The translations under genes were made by a program, and so were the position numbers. Positions 33,716-47,349 of a stretch of DNA of 64,000 bases are shown piece by piece (the stretch's first letter is position 1; every line of letters starts with the position of its first letter). The stretch covers positions 1,574,701-1,638,700 of the forward strand of contig NC_085101.1 of assembly GCF_963422355.1 (NCBI RefSeq), read 5' to 3'. The notes under the pieces were generated by a model. The model was not told the DNA's origin, searched no databases, and saw nothing but the letters and a program-made list of their open reading frames with translations. Source of the DNA: Corticium candelabrum (lineage: Eukaryota > Porifera > Homoscleromorpha > Homosclerophorida > Plakinidae).

Positions 33716-34832
33716 TTAATTTAACCACTAATGGCTGTTATCATAAACAGAAACGTTTACTGAGTAGGCTTCTATAATTATATAAATTTATAAATAGATC
33801 AGATGACTCTACACTCATTTCCTTACGAGTTCAAATTCCACAGAGGTGCAGTGGGTGGAGTTAAGTAAATGCACAGTCATAGCACATCAGTTGCATTGTG
33901 AGCTGCCTAGGTAAATAAGCAATTGTAACCTTGCTCTCTACCGTGGACTAAAGTCAATTTGTCTAGCTTTGCTGCTACAGACGAGAGCTTTAGATGACTT
34001 TGATGGATTTGTGTACACAATCCTCAGTAATAAGGAAACCTAGCATGATATTAAGTTAGCCTTTGGTCAATCAGCAACCACATGTCGTCACAAGATGTTT
34101 GCAGCTAGGGGGACAGTTGTTCTTGGATGACCTGCAAACTAAACTTGCCAATTCAATTTCAAGTGCAAACCTAGTTTGTGTCACATATGGTATTTTATTT
34201 GTTGCCATGAACTTTACACAGAAACTTTAAATACAAAGGCGCCAGTGCCAAGATCAGCTTGAATTATCTCACTACACTTTTGCCTGCTGTCCACCACTTA
34301 AGGTGCATGAAGACAGACTTAACTAGCACCTCGTACTTAGGGTCAAAATTCAACCAAAGAGCGTCAGAGTGATACTTAGCTGGTTTTGGAGTTTTATCAC
34401 AGGCACACAAAAGCTTCAAGAAGAAGCATCAATACACATAAATAGATCAGGTGTTCGTACATGCATTCCATGGGTTCAAATTTCACAGAGGTGCATTGGG
34501 TGGAGCTAACTTCACTATGCAGGTTTCAGGACACTGGACATCGTCACTTGCACTAGCCCATCAGCTGCTAGGCATTGTAATATTAAGAGTGCCTTGTAGC
34601 AAAGTCTGAAGTCGCTCATCGTTCATGTACATGTACTGACAGGTATTGGGAAACCTATTATATAGGAAGACTGTGGAAGAGGTCAATTCAATTTTGCACC
34701 CATTCTTTGCTAAGTTTAGAAAGCTGCAAATTGAATTTGTATGAGACTAACTTGGCGACCCTAAAGTTTATAAAGCTGTCCCAGCTGAAGCAGTCAGTAT
34801 ATTGATCTTGACAGTCTCGCAAAGCAGTTGCA
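33716..34832. other. Upstream region of channel-SPRY copy B
   Basis: About 1.1 kb before the predicted start codon at 34833. No TATA box or known element was recognised with confidence. It should hold the promoter and 5' UTR of copy B. The matching region of copy A lies outside the window. Confidence 0.35.
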
Positions 34833-36263
34833 ATGGCCAGTCAATACGTATCAGCAGCAAACAGTGGATTCCAAGCTGTAGTGATTGCCAACCTGCAAGA
34901 AAACAACCCAGAGAGCAGTGCCGAGGCATTAGAAATGGTTGAGTCGGATCTGGGAGTCTACACTGATACCAGAGATGAAGTTGATGGAAGAGATGCAGCT
35001 GATGGCCAAGATATATCTGATGTCGATGATGATCATGATGACAGCGAAGGAGGTGTCAAAGAGACAGCGAAAGAACTATTCAGTCTGGTCATTTTGTGGA
35101 TAACAACAGAAAGAAAGCTGCTAAAGCCAGAGGAGTCATTCGACAAAACTGGCAAAAGACATGAAAAAAGAAAAAAAAGATGCAGTAAAGTTGGCATATT
35201 AATTAATTAAGAGTGCAAGTACCAAATCCTATTTACTGTATTGATGTGTTTATTTCTCTAGAAAAAGTTGACTGTGAGCACAAGTTGAAAAAACTGCTTG
35301 CTGAGTCGGATCCACCAAAGAGGACGAAGCTCCCAGCTGTGCTGCAAGAGACAAACTGTTACAAACAAACAGTACTTCATTTGGCTTTTCTACATCGCAT
35401 GCCACATAAGCTCATTCTTTTGATTGTCGGCCTCATGAAGTTGGAGGATATCGATAAACAAGATGCAACCGAGCACTATGCAGTTGACTATCTGGTGAGT
35501 AAAACAATTATTACTTACATATTAGGTAGATCTATCCTTGTCTGACATCCTTTAAACTGCTAAGAATAGTTATAATTACAACATCAAAATTGCGACACGG
35601 CCCACCAAATCTATGAGGTTCCTATCTCTGTCTTCTACCTGGGGTCTTGTCTTGTGCAGTTACTACCGGTTTGAGCATCAATCAATTGCTTAGATTACAT
35701 GAAGTCCAGGCCAGGATTATACGAACTCTGCTGATACTGTTACTAAGAGTAGTTGATTGACTAGTTTCACCATAGCCATGCATGTCCTTTCTACTTTATT
35801 AGCTCAGATTTTGATACGAACTCCCTCAGCACATAAGAGATGAAAGGACACCGAGGACGTCAAATAATGGTGGTATGGTACGTCGCGTGGCTGAGACCAC
35901 AAAATGGTAGGCAATCCCTGCTTGCAGTCTGTTGTGCCTATGAATGAGGCCGTAAGGCTATGGATGAAGCTGGACTGTCACGTTCATGAGGGTCCCGTTC
36001 TTTGCACTGACCCAGCAGTTCTTCATCACTAGGCAGTATTAGGAGACCAGTAAGTTAGAATTATGTGAGCCACGAACACAGCTGTCAATCACAAACTCCT
36101 CCATGACCACTTATATAAAGGTATATCAAACACTGATGTCCGACCACCAAAATAAAATCGTCCAATATGCTTTGTCCATCAATTTCTTAGCGAACCGCCA
36201 ATATAAATTCCCGCCAATGTTTCATCTTATACCGTATTGCAAACATGCTTTGTAGTCACGTTT

Positions 36264-36351
<88 letters not shown>

Positions 36352-36388
36352 GGCACACACACACACGGATGCACACACACACACGGAT

Positions 36389-36429
<41 letters not shown>

Positions 36430-36492
36430 CACGCACGCACGCACACACATGCACGCACGTGTGCACACACACACACACATGCATGCACGCAC

Positions 36493-36553
<61 letters not shown>

Positions 36554-39500
36554 ATGGATGGGAATGCAGAGCTGCCCTTATACACGGTCGCCACCTCCCC
36601 CCTAGCTAGTTGACTGTGTTCCTGCACACTACACAGGAGCTATGGGCCGTGCTAAGCAATCTCCTGGGGCCTGGCCAGGTACCCACATGAGCATCGACTG
36701 CGATGCCAACTGTGGTGTGGGCACCCAAAGTCCATCCGAGACCCCAAGAGATTGATGGACTTGTCGCAGTCGGGGGGGGGGGGCCTTTGCCACCGCAGTC
36801 AATGACCAGGTACTCCTGAGTTGAGAGAGGCAATTATGTATGAGGTTCTTGCCCACGGATATGTCATAGCTCGCCACCACTGTGACTTGAACCTGCAGGC
36901 CAGATGGGTCCTGGACGTACACAATCCATATCATGACTCTCTAGCCAACTGAGATATAGCACCTGACTTACTCATTACATTTCTGAAGAAATCTAGCATG
37001 CTGAAGAATCCTGACAAACACATGAGAAAATTTTTATCAATTTTATATCATTGGTTCAAGTACCTGTAAGAGCGTTACGTTTTTTAATTCAGCCACAGTG
37101 CTAGTCTGGTAAGCAACATTGTTTGGACCTTGCTCGAGAAAGGAAAACTAAAAACCACGTTTATAAGGACATTTAAATTACCAATGTATAGAGATTAGTA
37201 GCGTAAAATACAATGCAACTCAAAACAGGAACTGGCACAAAGCAGATGTACCTTAGGTTTTAATGTGATACGATAATCAGTTTTTTCTTCAAGAGGGCGG
37301 AGGCAGGGTAAAATGGGCAAAGTTCATTTATTATTGTCATAACCTCGACTTGCCTAAGAATTAAGACTTAATACTGGCACAATTACTTGTTGTTATTCTT
37401 GGTGTGGTGGTAGACCACACAAATGTGATGAATCTTTTCGGGCTTTAAAAGCCTTCAAACAGACTGTATCTCAGATACCAATAACAGCTGCCCTCTTAGT
37501 TTGGATTTCCACAGGCCATGATAGAGTATTATTAATTAATTAGTTCATTTCAGAAATGTAAGATCAACAGCTATTGCTTTAATCTGTGGCAGTTTGACTG
37601 GTATTGGGACACGATTGATCGTAATTTTCTGAAAAAGTTACTCGAGAGTATCGCCTCTAAATGCCAAATTGAGAATGAAGAGTGCAAAGCAATCAAGGCA
37701 TCCCTTCTTTATCTCTGCCGTCGAACAGTTGATGGCGATCACTATTTGGAGCATGTCCTAAAAGATGATCGTTCTCGAAATTGCCTGAAAAACCACCTTT
37801 CACCGATTTTTTTTGCTGAATGTTTGGAGGAAGCAGTCAAAAAAGGATCTTGCAAAACAGTCAAAGTAAATACACTATATATTGCTGTTTTGTACAGATG
37901 TGTTTTCTCATAGTAAAATTTTTCTTCTGAACTAGTTGCTTGTAAACATGGGTGCTGAGCTAAGAAGAGAAGGCACAAGACCTCTACTTCACAACGCTGC
38001 CAATTCCAAACACGACAGCTTAGAAAAAGTCAAATTTCTTGTGTCCAAAGGTGTTGATGTGTCTCAGACAAATGGCGCTGGATACACGCTACTGCATGTT
38101 GCTGCTGCAAGCAAGCCTCCTCAACTAAAATTGATCGAATTTGTACTATTACACGAAGGTGTCCATGTTGACCAAACAGACAAGAAAGGTGATACAGCAC
38201 TGCACAAGGTTGTTAAGAACTACGCAGATAGAACAATTCCTTGGGAAACAAGTGAAAAGGCTATGAAAGTTCTACTAACAAAGAGTAGTTTAAATGTCGC
38301 CAATAAGAAAGGATTCACATCTTTCAGACTTTTGGTAAGAAATATGTCAAGCAAGTGTTCTTTGTAGAAAGCAACTTGTGGTATTTTTTCAGATGACAGC
38401 AAGAATGGATTTGTCATCTCGGTTACTTCTAAAATGGCTCTCTGTTGACAGGTCATGTTTTTCTCCAGTTGGTCAGAAAGAGTATGAAGGGTCGTCTTTA
38501 GCAGAATTATGCAGAAGACACGACGGTCACTCCCTTTTCAATGATCTGAGGCAATTCATTAGTGATAAAACTATCAGAGGATGCTACTTCTTTATGCTAG
38601 AGTCAGCTGTTGAAGATGGTTCAGCAGAAATGGTAAAGGTATGTAAGGCCACCAATCCAAATTTTCAAGTTTAAATTTGCATTTATAAAGATTTGAGTTA
38701 GATAATACTTGCAATGGACAAGAAGAGCCACAGTGACAGCCTCAAGCCACTTCAATGGAACAGTTTGCTTAAGGTTGCTGCTACATCTAAAGTTGAAGGT
38801 GCTACAAAACTTGAACATCTGTGTCCATATGCTCCAGAATTACCCAAAGATTTGCTGCATGCAGTTGCTCGGTCAGAAACATTTACAAATGACATTTTGC
38901 GTGCGTGCACAAATACATATGAACTTGCCGACGAATTTTACATGTGGACTTCCAAGGATAGAAACACTGCACTTCATATTGCTGCCATGAGCAAACACCA
39001 ATGCAGTGAAATTCTTCTGCAAAGTTTGACGCCGAGAATACTAGAAACCATGGCAACTGCTACTAACATACAGCAAGAAACTCCGTTTAGTCTTGTCTTG
39101 AAAGAGAACCATTCAGAAATGGAGCTCCGTACGAATAAAGTAAGAATTCTACTACAGAATGGTTACAAACCGACTGTGGAAGATTTGTGGAATGGCTGTA
39201 TGCACGACAATGCAGATGATTTCAAGCTACTATTCTTGTCTGGAGACATACTTGCGCATAGCAAAGACCCTCTAAGATTTCTTCTAGTTCTTGCGTTGTA
39301 CTGTCAAAAGCGCTCTAGTCCGACTGGTCAAGCAACATCAAAAGGTACCTTTGAAACAGGTAAGAAATGACAGCAAAGTGTCAGTTTCGTGCTAGCACTA
39401 ACTCTACAAAATTACTATTGCAGTCTCGCAGGAAGATGGTGGAGCTAATTCCGGATCATCTCAGGTACAACAGAAATCAGCTTGGGCACTTCTCATCAGC

Positions 39501-42500
39501 AAGCTCGAAATGGAGGCTATTCTAATAATAACTGCTGAGTTTGAAAAGTACAAACACACTATCAATAAGCTAATTAGTAGTGACGATATTGCTAATGCAC
39601 ATGAGGTTGGATGGACCAAAGTAAGAACTAAGCAGTAATTGATTTGTAGATTTCTAAATCATCATAAATACGTTTTTGATTATAGTTTCTTGCTAACATT
39701 AACCTCGGTGAATTGGTATTCCGAAAGTTCCACGGAGAATTTAAAGACGATGTGGACAACAACAGTGTACACCAAGAAAAGGAGGAAAATAACAAATGGA
39801 AACCTGGAAGTGAGACTAAATCTACATGGTACGATCATCTTGCGCTCATACTTTTGTTCTTGCTTCAGTCTCTTTTTCTGCCATATTTTTGGCTAAAATG
39901 CCTTGTTTGCTGCAATAAACAAGGTGCCCATTCTTCAAGCTACAGAAAAAGGTTGCTTCAAAGTCTATTAGTTACACCAACAAGACATCCCATTGTAACG
40001 TTTTACAGTGACATGATAGGATACCTCATATTCCTTGCATTTGTAATCATGCGCATAGCGTACTACACTGCCGAGCCAAACCTCACGTGGATCGATTGGG
40101 TGATCCTGTTGTACGTCACAGCAATGATTGCAGAAGAGATATACCAATTATCTAACGAACAGATATCGTACCTCAACATCACTAACGTTTTAGACATATC
40201 CATCATTCTCCTCTTCAGCTGCTTCTTTGTTTTAAGAATAGCGGGATCTCCAGCAAAACATTTGCTGATGATGCGCATTTCAGAGCACATATTTGCTGTA
40301 GCAGCAGGAGTTTCTTTTCTGCGAGTTCTACATTATTCGCAAGTTAGCCGTAAACTCGGGCCAATTCAAAGTTCCTTCATAGAAATAACAACAGAAGTTG
40401 TGTCATTTGTCGCCATTCTTGGAGTTATATTGGTTGCTTTCGCACTTGCTCTCTCTGGATCCTACACTGCTGGCGTTCATACGGCTGACTTCGAGAAAGG
40501 AAATATTTCTGTACCACACAATTTTAATGGGTAAGTAAGCAGTCACAAAATTTAATTTAAAATTGAATAAAATTGTTGTTACAGGTTGTGGCCATCTTTG
40601 GAGCTGATGTACTGGTCTTTGTATGGTTATGTAGCACAATCTGATCTTGCAGGCGAACACGAAGTACTTTGGCTAGAGAGAAAAATGGGAGAAATCATGT
40701 TTGCGTTGTGGCTATTAGTGTCTGCTATTGTTCTTCTCAACATGCTCATCGCTTTGATCGATGCTACTTTTCACAGAGTAAAGACTGTAAGTCATTAATT
40801 TCTAAATGTGATTATTTCCTGTGATGCAAGTTTACATGTTTATAGGAAAATGGGGCTCTTGTATGGAATCTTGCAGTTACCAATATCATTAGAAACATAG
40901 AGCACTCAATGAGCTTCCCTCTTCCTGTCAACCTCGTTTATCTAATTCCCTTGTTCGCTATGGGATTTCTTGCCTCTCCTGTGCACAGACGGATGCACTC
41001 TTGGCGGAAAGTAAATTCAATTATCTTTTGAAGAAGTAAACAAAATATTATATATTGTTGCATGTGCAGCGCAAGAAGCAAGACCAGATGCAAAAGCCAT
41101 TAGAGTTCGATCCCAGCTTTGAGTCTATGATGAGATCTTATGTACGCCGACGAGGTAAGACTACAAGTGACCATACTAACTATGATGAAAGAGATAAACT
41201 GCAAGAACCAGGTGACCCAAACGCACAAAAGGCAGACAAAATACAATCAGAATTTCCTTTGCAAGGAGAACTTCCTAAACTGATGAGCAGAGTTGAAATG
41301 TATCTTCGTCTACAACAGGCAGAAGAAGAGAAAAAGCCAAGTAGAACCAAAGAACACAAATGCCATGCAAACCATACTAGCGATTTTTTAGATAGTCCCT
41401 TCACAGACATTAAAGGTGAGAAAAGGAGAGTTCGATGTGAAGGAGTGAGCTATAATGCCGACCAATCTAGCGCATCAAAAATTGGCGATAAATGTGCTAT
41501 TGGATGTTGTCAGTTTCTTGACAAACCGATGACAAAGGAATTCAGATATTTTGAGGTAACCATTGTTGATTATGGTCGAAAGGGTTGGATCGGTGTGGGA
41601 CTTGCTCATCAGACTTATCCTCTAGACACAATGCCTGGTTGGGACATATATTCTGTAGCATATCACTGTGATGATGGCCAGATGTTATATCACTGTGATG
41701 ATGGCAAGATGTTTCTTGAAGACAGAAAACGAACAAGGCTGGCATGTCCAGCTCAAGAAGGAGATGTAATAGGATGTGGGATTAGATTAAACCCTACCAC
41801 TCAAGACGTTGACTTGAAGCCTATAGTGTTCTTTACACGCAATGGAGAAGAGATGGGAAGTAAAGAGATTCCAAAAGTTCCCAAAGGTGGTTTCTTTCCC
41901 ATAATAGGACTGGGCAGCGAAGGAGAGAGGGTTGATGTAAACTTAGATGTCGAATGGAAGCAATCCAGTACTGTTATCACTACTCTAGACGGCACAGAAC
42001 CAATGCAGCTAACCAATGTTAAAAAACCAAGATGGAAACGAGATTGCATTGGCTACAATGAGCGCAACCACATAGTATCGTACACATGTGGACAAGACAA
42101 ATGTGTAAAACATGTCGGGGTTTTTCAAGACCTGAGTCGTCCTATGACTGCAGAATTCAATTACTTTGAAGTCAAATTGCTTTGCATAGGACGCAAGAGA
42201 GCAATAGGAATCGGCATCGCCAATGCCGCATATCCATTGAATACAATGCCTGGACTCAAGAGTGGGTCAGCCGCATTCCATTGTGATAATGGAAATGTAT
42301 TTAAGGGGGTGCCAGAAAAACAAACCTTAGTGTCCAAACCCACTCCAGCCTCTCGTCATGATGTCATTGGATGTGGCATAGAATTAATACCCGGACACGG
42401 TGGAAGGGCCAAAGCCTTCTTTACACGCAATCACAACTCACTGATTGCCAAATTTGAACTGGACATTCCGTCTGGAGGCTTCTACCCAACCATTGGTATG

Positions 42501-44246
42501 ATGAGCTATGGAGAAGAAGTAAAACTCAACTTTGACACGACACCACCACCGCAAACATTAAGCGTGAAAGGTTGTGCTGTAAAGTACCGATCAGTGCATG
42601 TAAGTGTCCACGAAGACATGATTAAGTTTGCAGGTCACCCGGGCAGTATCGGTGTGTACCAAGATGTCAGTCGCCAGATGAGTCGAGAATTTTCCTACTT
42701 TGAGTTGAAATTGAAAGACTACGGACAGGAAGGTGCCGTTGCGATTGGATTAGCCACAAATGAGCATAATCTAGGTTATCGACGGGGTTGTACGAAAAAC
42801 TCTGTAGCATGGCATTTAATTGATAATCATCTCTACAAAGAAGAAAATCAACCCACTAGAATACAATGCGCACCAGTAAATGAGCAAGATGTAATTGGCT
42901 GCGGAATCGACTTTACAAAAACTCAAAAGAAGTATGTAGAGAGTCGTCACACGGGTGAAAGCGTTAACTATTCAAAGTTTGTTGTGTTTTTTACTCACAA
43001 CAGACGACGTATCACTGACACGATCGTACAAATTTCAGAAGGTCTGTTTCCAACGGTGAGCATGCAATCACCAGGAGAAGTTGTACAGATCAATACGTCA
43101 CCAGACGTCGGTGAATGGGATGTTACAGCAATCCGAAGCATAGCACAAGGGTTAGATAATCATGAAAGAGTCAGAATCAGAGGAGATCGCATTTACTATG
43201 TTGACAACAGGTGGAACGATGTGGGAGGTATACAGCTCAAAACGAACATGCGTGATCAGAAGTACTTTGAAGTCAAAATCTTGAGCAAAGGAGAAAAAAG
43301 CACAATAGGCATTGGAATGGCAAAGAAAGGCTATCGTCTCGATTGGCAGCCTGGCTGGCTAGAACACTCTATCGCTTTCCACTGTGATGACGGATATCTG
43401 CATTACAACGGTACAAATGAAAAATTCTTTAACGCTCGCCATATCTCTAAAAATGATACTATAGGCTGTGGTATAGACAAGACAACAGAGAATGCTACAG
43501 GTTCGGTTATCGTCTATTTTACTCACAATGGCAAAGAGATTGGAAGAAAACAGTTTAATGACAACAATGCAGACAACCTCTATCCTACAGTTGGCATGCA
43601 CAGTTCGGGTGAAGCAATCAAGATTATTTTAACAACTCAGCGAGAGAATGATGAACAAGACACAGGATTTTCTCGATCAGAAAGAATCTCTACAACAGAT
43701 GACAAAGTAATCTACAAAGCTGATGACACACATCGCCCTGGTGTCATACAACTGGTAAACAAAGTTACCAAAGCATTACCATCCTTTGAAGTAACCATTG
43801 ACAGTCTTGGCCATGAAGGAGCCATAGGAATAGGCTTAGCACCAAAAGACTATCGTCTTGACTGCATGCCCGGATGGCTTCCCAATTCTGTTGGATATCA
43901 CAGCAACGACGGGTGTTTGTTTGAAGGTACCGAATTCGGCCGAAGAGTCTACGAAATGGGGTCACCAGGGGTGACTCTCGGATGTGGTGTTGACTACAGC
44001 AAGAACAAGGAAAACGAGTTTGTTGTATACTTTACTTACAACGGGCAACGTCAAGCACACGAATCGAAGCTCACATGTCCTAAAGAGGGATTGTTTCCAA
44101 CAATTGGACTTCTCAAAGAGAGAGATGAAATAACTTTCAGCAGACCGATTAAAAAAGCTGGGAAACAGAAGAATCCTCCACGAAATGGTCAATACACTGT
44201 CGATGACGAAATACCATTAGCACGACAATCAATACTCAGTCAATAA
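34833..44246 (+). CDS. TRPC-like cation channel fused to five SPRY domains, copy B (complete)
   Basis: Exons 34833-35184, 35262-35494, 37554-37865, 37936-38334, 38393-38638, 38702-39359, 39436-39620, 39686-40530, 40585-40786, 40846-41010, 41070-44246; all GT-AG with compatible phases, giving 2257 residues. The start ATGG has G at -3. Residues 1-117 are an acidic, then basic tail. Ankyrin-type repeats lie near 150-195, 308-432 and 590-690. A hydrophobic pre-S1 segment is near 847-870 and S1-S5 span about 901-1055. LGPIQSSF is at 1019-1026, pore helix YWSLYGYV about 1086-1093, and S6 with [11 protein letters not shown] 1113-1139. Five SPRY domains occupy about 1315-2225. The pore is TRPC-like, but the usual TRPC calmodulin/IP3R-binding tail is replaced by SPRY domains. 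Exon 11 has no ATG near its start, so it is not a separate gene. SPRY1 carries a 9-residue duplication (41661-41714). Confidence 0.9.
36267..36551. repeat. (CA)n microsatellite in intron 2 of channel copy B
   Basis: About 285 bp of CA with GGAGG, GGATG and CATGCACG interruptions, roughly twice the length in copy A. Confidence 0.95.
41661..41714 (+). repeat. 27-bp tandem duplication inside SPRY1 of copy B
   Basis: Two adjacent 27-nt units, each starting TATCACTGTGATGATGGC; the second matches the single unit of copy A (6510-6536). The protein gains nine residues, so the HCDDG motif appears twice in the same SPRY loop. The frame is kept. Confidence 0.9.
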
Positions 44247-44615
44247 TTGTTTTACATTTGTGTCTTTGTTTGCATGTTAACTTAATGAATGTAGTAGGTT
44301 TGCTAATGAGGGCAGCACACAGTTTCTGTTGATTATCAGTACTAGCCACATTGTTGTTGTACATAGCTAGTTGCAAAACTAAGGAAGACACTGTCACGAC
44401 GAATTTCGACTATGACGTGAACTAGACATTTTAGCAGCTGTTGTTGGTGTTTCCATAGGCTAATGCTTAGATAGTTTGCTTTGTGACAATGCGCTATGTT
44501 CACTGTTTTATTGCAAATATAGCAGATAAACAACCAAGTCTGTGTGAGTATCAGCATCCAGAAAAAAGATAGATCAATGCATGAGAACAAGAGCGGCAAA
44601 TTTCCAATAGACGTA
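44247..44615. other. 3' flank of channel copy B
   Basis: Noncoding, matching copy A 9070-9437. No canonical polyadenylation signal was recognised next to the stop. Confidence 0.45.
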
Positions 44616-45329
44616 CTGTATTACCCCGCCAATACCGGCATGCCATTGTAAGTGAGGTTTACCAGAATGACAGTCTTACTCACCTGGTAACTATACCGGC
44701 ATGCAGGTATAGGGTGAGGGTGCTGGTATACTCCAGGGAACACAGCCTAGCATCCCTGAGCCTATGCGTAAGCACATGTGCACTCAGGAAAAAAGATTTC
44801 GTCATCTGCAATGATGAAAGATGCTGCGTCACAAGCACGTGGGAGTGAAGCGGAAACAACGGAAGACGACACAACCAAACTCGTTCAAGACCTCATTCGA
44901 AGATCCTTTGCTGGCTGTGGTATAACAAAAGCAACCGAGGAGTGCCTCTATCATCCAGCACTAATGAACATTCTTCAAGACAAAGGTGTAGGCGATGTTA
45001 AAGAGGACCACACAGGACTCACTGACAATGAAGATTCAGATGACTCAAATGATGACTACTAAAAACCCTTTCAATTTTACTTTTCAGGACAGAATATTGT
45101 TTAGTAGAAAGCAGAGAATACCTGCTAGTGACTTTATTGTGTTTGGAAAGTTCGAAAATATAAGAACAGACATGCATTGATCATGATCCTACCGGTATAA
45201 GCAATGTCTGACTTACTCTGCATTTCACCTCATTTTTACACCGGCATGCTGGTATACCCCGGGGTATATCAGCATCTGGTAACCCTCAATACATAACGGC
45301 ATGCCGGTATTTGCAGGGTATAAATACGG
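44616..45329. mobile_element. Inverted-repeat DNA element with a pogo/Tigger transposase tail, copy B
   Basis: Counterpart of 9438-10148, with TA-flanked ends CTGTATTACCCCGCC and (reverse-complemented) CCGTATTTATACCCTGC. The CCGGCATGC motifs are clearer here. It contains the transposase tail 44778-45062. Confidence 0.6.
44778..45062 (+). pseudogene. Pogo/Tigger-type transposase C-terminal remnant, copy B
   Basis: A 94-residue frame with LVQDLIRRSFAGCGITKATE and an acidic end (DNEDSDDSNDDY), the same remnant as 9586-9885. Its upstream part differs by a one-base change in an A-run, so the two copies start in different contexts. No DDE core is present. Confidence 0.55.
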
Positions 45330-46393
45330 TAAATATACTTTGTATCCAGATGTTAAAATTTTGACCGATAAAGAATTCTCCACCTGCATGGTAGACCTCA
45401 CGAACAGTATATGAATATTGCAGCACTATAATAACCTTGCTATCATGGGATCATTGTCAACTCCCCTCCAATAACAGCTTATAAATGAGATTAATGGCTG
45501 TGTAAGACAGAAACGGCAAGAAGACATCTGGAAACAATGTAAATTTGCTTTACGGCCTTGTCTTTGATGTACGGCATCTTCATTTTACTTGTTCCTAATG
45601 ATGTGGCAATTGCTTACGCAGACGTAACTTTATGGGCTGGTAGCCATTTTTGATTTGATTTAGGAAGAATTAAATTAACAAAGAGGAGACAAATACGGAT
45701 TAATGCTTGTAAATTAGAAAAGAACAATTACTTGCTCTACTCTACATGTCTGCGAAAACAACAAGTATTTTACAAAAAAATTGCAGTAAGATAACAAAAC
45801 CAACTGCGTTTTATTGACCTATTGACTACCTAATTGCATTCACACACGAGGTGGTGTTACCTCTATCCTCACCAACATTGCACTGACCCTCTACTCTCCC
45901 TCCTATTCAGCAGGCTCTGTTATGCTGCACAATTCCGGTGGGCTTTAGCAGTTACATTTTTTCATGTAACAATAATTCTAGAATTAATCAGATGCGTACG
46001 CAAAAAGGATCACAGGAGCCTTCAATACAAGGCCTTCAGTATAGTTCTATTGTAGCAGATGTTCTTGGAAAACGGTTTGCTTGCTACATTCCAATAATAT
46101 TGAACTATTTTACTAGAACTATAGTGTACCTCACAGGTCCACGATAGGAGACAAGGGTATGAGTCACCTCATACTGGTAATTCAAAGCAAACCAAAAAGA
46201 AAAATGCATGACCTTGACAACACGAAACAACAAAAATGTTACTACTGATGACTATCTATCATACATCCCAAGTTAAAATCCAGCCTAGCAAACTGGCACA
46301 AAAAGTAGAAATTACCAATCAGAGACACATGCTATATTGTAGATCAACTGATGATACTCATTTCCAGAATGCTTACTTCCACGACACATTCGT
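45330..46393. other. Spacer with no recognised gene, copy B
   Basis: Matches copy A 10149-11156, with an extra stretch of about 55 bp near 45708-45765. No gene recognised. Confidence 0.45.
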
Positions 46394-46750
46394 ATGCACC
46401 AGTTACTGGTGTCTAATCACAAAAGCATAAAAAGGCTGATTGACACGATCCTTGTACCATATGTCAGCAGAATGAAGGATCACCTTGGTTTGTCTAAGTC
46501 TAAAAAATCCTTCTTACTCCCGGATGCCTTCAGAGCGCATAGAACCACAGATGAATTAGAAAAGGTTAAAGTGGCAAATTTTGTGTTGTCCTTCATACCT
46601 GCTAATTGTTCTGGTGACGTACAACCCGTGGATGTTTCTGTGAATAGCCTTTACAAGAGCTATCTAAAAGAAGAGTTTATACAGTGGTATTTTGGCAGAG
46701 TGACAGATGCAATTAAAGGTGCACTTCACCGATTGACGCATGCACAGTAG
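46394..46750 (+). pseudogene. Pogo/Tigger-type DDE transposase fragment, copy B
   Basis: Same 118-residue fragment as in copy A. Here LLPDAFRAHRTTDELEKVKV is closer to the family pattern (Asp-x-Phe-x-x-His) than copy A, which has Asn for His. FIPANCSGDVQPVDVSVN follows. The N-terminal half of the transposase is missing. Confidence 0.65.
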
Positions 46751-47349
46751 ACATTAATGTATGTTAAGGCCTTGGGCTGCGGACTGAACGCTGCCCGTGT
46801 TGCGCTGTGCATTGTTTTGGTCTTGCTTTCCAAGGCCAACTACGAGAGCACACAAGAGATGGGTCTAGACGCTTCAGGCAACTCTAACGGTGAAAGAGAA
46901 CAGTTCATAAGCGACTCAGTCGTTCGTACGTTGTAGACTCCAAATGGATCGTCTTGAGCGACTTGCAATCGCTTGGTCTTTTGCACTTTCCTCCGTGTTT
47001 CTTTCTACAAATGGAGGCCATACTACAGTTCAGAATGGCTTGAGTGATGAAAAAAACACAGAAACATGCGTCACCGCACATAATCACGTGACACACAAAG
47101 TGCCTTCATTCTACAGCCAAACCATCGCCGTATGTGTGCTTTCACCATCGATTAAAGGTTAAGTCAGTGATGCGAAAGCACATTTTACTTTCGCCTCAGC
47201 AAATATCAAAGTTTACACAAAGGGGTGAAACAAAACCTACACATAATGGATGTTATTTGAAGAAAATGTCTTGTTCGATTTTGTTTTTTTTGCGTTATCA
47301 TAATGCTCAGCTATCAAAGTTGTCCTGAGACAGTGCTAGATTTCCCAAC

